6,698 nt of DNA from an uncultured Pseudomonadales bacterium (GTDB lineage Bacteria; Pseudomonadota; Gammaproteobacteria; Pseudomonadales; Pseudohongiellaceae), in NCBI GenBank assembly GCA_938082955.1, contig CALKDE010000042.1:1-6698 (forward strand), in the 5' to 3' direction. Below are positions 5,486 to 6,698 of this stretch, in pieces. The translations under genes and the position numbers were made by a program. The notes beneath the pieces are model-generated. The model ran no database searches. It had not been told where the DNA came from and was given only the letters and a program-made list of their open reading frames with translations. Each line of letters starts with the position of its first letter. Positions within the stretch are counted from its first letter, which is position 1.

Positions 5486-5824
5486 ATGAAGTTAGTCACG
5501 GCTATTATCAAGCCATTTAAATTGGACGATGTCCGCGAGGCATTATCTGAAATAGGCGTACAAGGCATTACCGTAACAGAAGTAAAAGGATTTGGTCGTC
5601 AGAAAGGCCATACCGAATTGTACCGGGGTGCTGAATATGTCGTTGATTTTCTACCGAAGTTAAAACTAGAAGTAGCAATAGCATCGAGCTTACTTGATCA
5701 AACCCTAGAAGCGATCACTAAGGCGGCAAATACCGGAAAGATCGGCGACGGCAAAATTTTTGTTGCAGAGCTAACCCAGATCATTCGTATCCGTACTGGC
5801 GAGACCGGTGAAGAAGCTATCTAG
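5486..5824 (+). CDS. glnK: nitrogen regulatory PII protein GlnK
   Basis: Complete 112-residue PII protein. PII trimers sense 2-oxoglutarate and ATP/ADP and are uridylylated by GlnD; GlnK-type proteins block AmtB when nitrogen is plentiful (family knowledge). The PII signatures are seen: KGFGRQKGHTELYRGAEY, with the uridylylation target Tyr51, Gln39 for 2-oxoglutarate/Mg binding, TGKIGDGKIFV with Lys90, and RIRTGE with Arg101 and Arg103 for nucleotide phosphates. The N-terminus MKLVTAIIKPFKLDDV and the linkage to amtB favour GlnK over GlnB. However, T-loop residues Thr43 and Asp54 are the ones found in E. coli GlnB (GlnK there has Ala43 and Asn54). AAGGAG at 5473-5478, 7 nt before ATG, supports the start. 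The gene lies behind a sigma-54 promoter with NtrC-like sites. Confidence 0.96.
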   Translation: MKLVTAIIKPFKLDDVREALSEIGVQGITVTEVKGFGRQKGHTELYRGAEYVVDFLPKLKLEVAIASSLLDQTLEAITKAANTGKIGDGKIFVAELTQIIRIRTGETGEEAI

Positions 5825-5875
5825 AATTAGTGGAACGTAAATAATGAGTAGTAATAATTTAACAAGATAAATATC

Positions 5876-5914
5876 GGTCTATGCGAAGCCCAAGTGCGGA
5901 GCAACAAGTAGACC
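5876..5914 (+). repeat. inverted repeat in the glnK-amtB gap
   Basis: GGTCTA (5876-5881) is complemented by TAGACC (5909-5914). An inner TGC (5882-5884) can pair with GCA (5901-5903), leaving a small bulge on one side. The element ends 8 nt before the amtB Shine-Dalgarno. There is no T-run, so it is not a classic terminator. It could tune relative glnK and amtB expression through mRNA processing or stability; chance cannot be excluded. Confidence 0.35.
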
Positions 5915-5922
5915 AATGAACC

Positions 5923-5928
5923 GGAGGT
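5923..5928 (+). promoter_or_regulatory. Shine-Dalgarno of amtB, sets a GTG start
   Basis: GGAGGT lies 5 nt before GTG at 5934. The next in-frame ATG is 11 codons further in, at the edge of the first membrane segment, so the GTG is the better start. Confidence 0.82.
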
Positions 5929-5933
5929 ACGAG

Positions 5934-6698
5934 GTGGAAAACCAAATTTTCGAATTGCAGTATGCGATGGATACATTTTATTTTCTCATTTGTGGTGCGC
6001 TTGTCATGTGGATGGCGGCAGGTTTTGCCATGCTTGAAGCGGGGCTAGTTCGATCTAAGAACACCACAGAAATTCTCACGAAAAATGTCGCGCTGTACGC
6101 GATTGCCTGCACCATGTATTTGGTTTGCGGTTATCAAATTATGTATGACGGCGGCTTTTTCTTATCTGGTGTTACTACAGTAGCGCAGATGGACGACGCA
6201 GCAATCGCAGGCGTACTGGCTGAATCTGCAGAAGCAGGCTTCGGGGGCGATTCAGTCTACTCGGGTGCCTCTGACTTTTTCTTTCAGGTTGTGTTCGTAG
6301 CAACGGCAATGTCGATTGTCTCCGGAGCGGTAGCTGAGCGGATGAAGCTTTGGGCATTCCTGGCATTCGCTGTTGTTATGACCGGCTTCATCTATCCAAT
6401 GGAAGGCAGCTGGACTTGGAATGGTGATGCAGTATTCGGTCTGTTCGAATTGAACTACAGTGACTACGCCGGATCAGGTATCGTTCACTTAGCTGGCGCT
6501 ACTGCCGCCTTGGCCGGTGTGATTCTGCTAGGACCCAGAAAAGGTAAATACAGTTCCACTGGTGCGCCTCAGGCGATCCCAGGGGCTAACTTGCCATTGG
6601 CAACGCTAGGTACATTTATCCTTTGGATGGGCTGGTTTGGTTTCAACGGCGGTTCTACTCTAAAGCTGGGTGGCATCGGTGTGGCGAACGAAGTTGCC
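5934..6698 (+). CDS. amtB: ammonium transporter AmtB, N-terminal part (3' truncated by window edge)
   Basis: The frame from GTG 5934 is open for 255 codons to the window end, a little over half of a typical 400-450 residue Amt protein. Amt proteins are trimeric inner-membrane channels taking up ammonium and are gated by GlnK (family knowledge). Seen are GFAMLEAGLVRSKN at the end of the first helix, the DFFFQ segment (114-118) starting the third, SGAVAERMKLWAFLAF (130-145), and DYAGSGIVHLAGA with Asp177 and His185, the equivalents of E. coli AmtB Asp160 and the pore His168. WMGWFGFNGGS (231-241) is the conserved segment near the cut. About six hydrophobic segments are present (roughly 14-35, 50-73, 114-134, 139-156, 181-200, 221-242). 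The second pore His lies beyond the edge. No cleavable signal peptide precedes the first segment, unlike E. coli AmtB. The gene follows glnK by 109 bp and probably shares its sigma-54 promoter. Confidence 0.95.
   Translation, partial: MENQIFELQYAMDTFYFLICGALVMWMAAGFAMLEAGLVRSKNTTEILTKNVALYAIACTMYLVCGYQIMYDGGFFLSGVTTVAQMDDAAIAGVLAESAEAGFGGDSVYSGASDFFFQVVFVATAMSIVSGAVAERMKLWAFLAFAVVMTGFIYPMEGSWTWNGDAVFGLFELNYSDYAGSGIVHLAGATAALAGVILLGPRKGKYSSTGAPQAIPGANLPLATLGTFILWMGWFGFNGGSTLKLGGIGVANEVA

Noticed and set aside
5180..5486. Two minus-strand open frames (5180-5428 and 5259-5486)
   Set aside because: They overlap each other, cover the sigma-54 promoter and NtrC-like sites, lack ribosome-binding sites and show no recognisable protein features.
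6175..6366. Minus-strand open frame inside amtB
   Set aside because: It is an Arg/Pro/Leu-rich shadow of the well-supported amtB reading frame.

Overview
The window looks like chromosomal DNA of a free-living, respiring gammaproteobacterium, probably marine and related to the Pseudomonas/Cellvibrio side of the class. The clues are a GlnK/AmtB pair behind a sigma-54 promoter, a ComM (YifB) ATPase next to the ubiquinone-biosynthesis factor UbiK, and two small c5-type cytochromes. I recall a similar comM / yqiC(ubiK) / glnK / amtB cluster in Pseudomonas; that is memory, not a search. No mobile element, CRISPR array, tRNA or rRNA was seen.

Layout, left to right: (1) the 3' end of a dTDP-glucose 4,6-dehydratase gene (to 377, + strand). 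(2) A secreted zinc metalloprotease of the matrixin type (585-2018, +), with a PPC-like domain and an unassigned C-terminal domain. (3) Two tandem paralogous c5-type monohaem cytochromes (2223-2732 and 2806-3186, +), each starting at a GTG behind a strong Shine-Dalgarno. A clear rho-independent terminator follows the second (3215-3243). (4) comM (3322-4845, +), complete and converging on ubiK (4831-5100, -) with a 15-bp tail-to-tail overlap. (5) A 385-bp intergenic region (5101-5485) holding a near-consensus sigma-54 promoter, one good and one weaker NtrC-like site 30 bp apart, and a possible ubiK promoter on the other strand. (6) glnK (5486-5824, +), then amtB (from 5934, +), which starts at GTG and runs off the right edge.

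The best-defined functional unit is glnK-amtB. Under nitrogen limitation, phosphorylated NtrC would be expected to activate the sigma-54 promoter. AmtB would then import ammonium, and GlnK would gate AmtB according to its uridylylation and 2-oxoglutarate/ATP state. The cytochromes probably carry electrons in the periplasm, and UbiK helps make ubiquinone; both are respiratory, but nothing in the sequence ties them into one unit. Most of the window is well-known core genes. The less ordinary points are the cytochrome duplication with divergent N-termini, the C-terminal domain of the metalloprotease, and the promoter geometry upstream of glnK.
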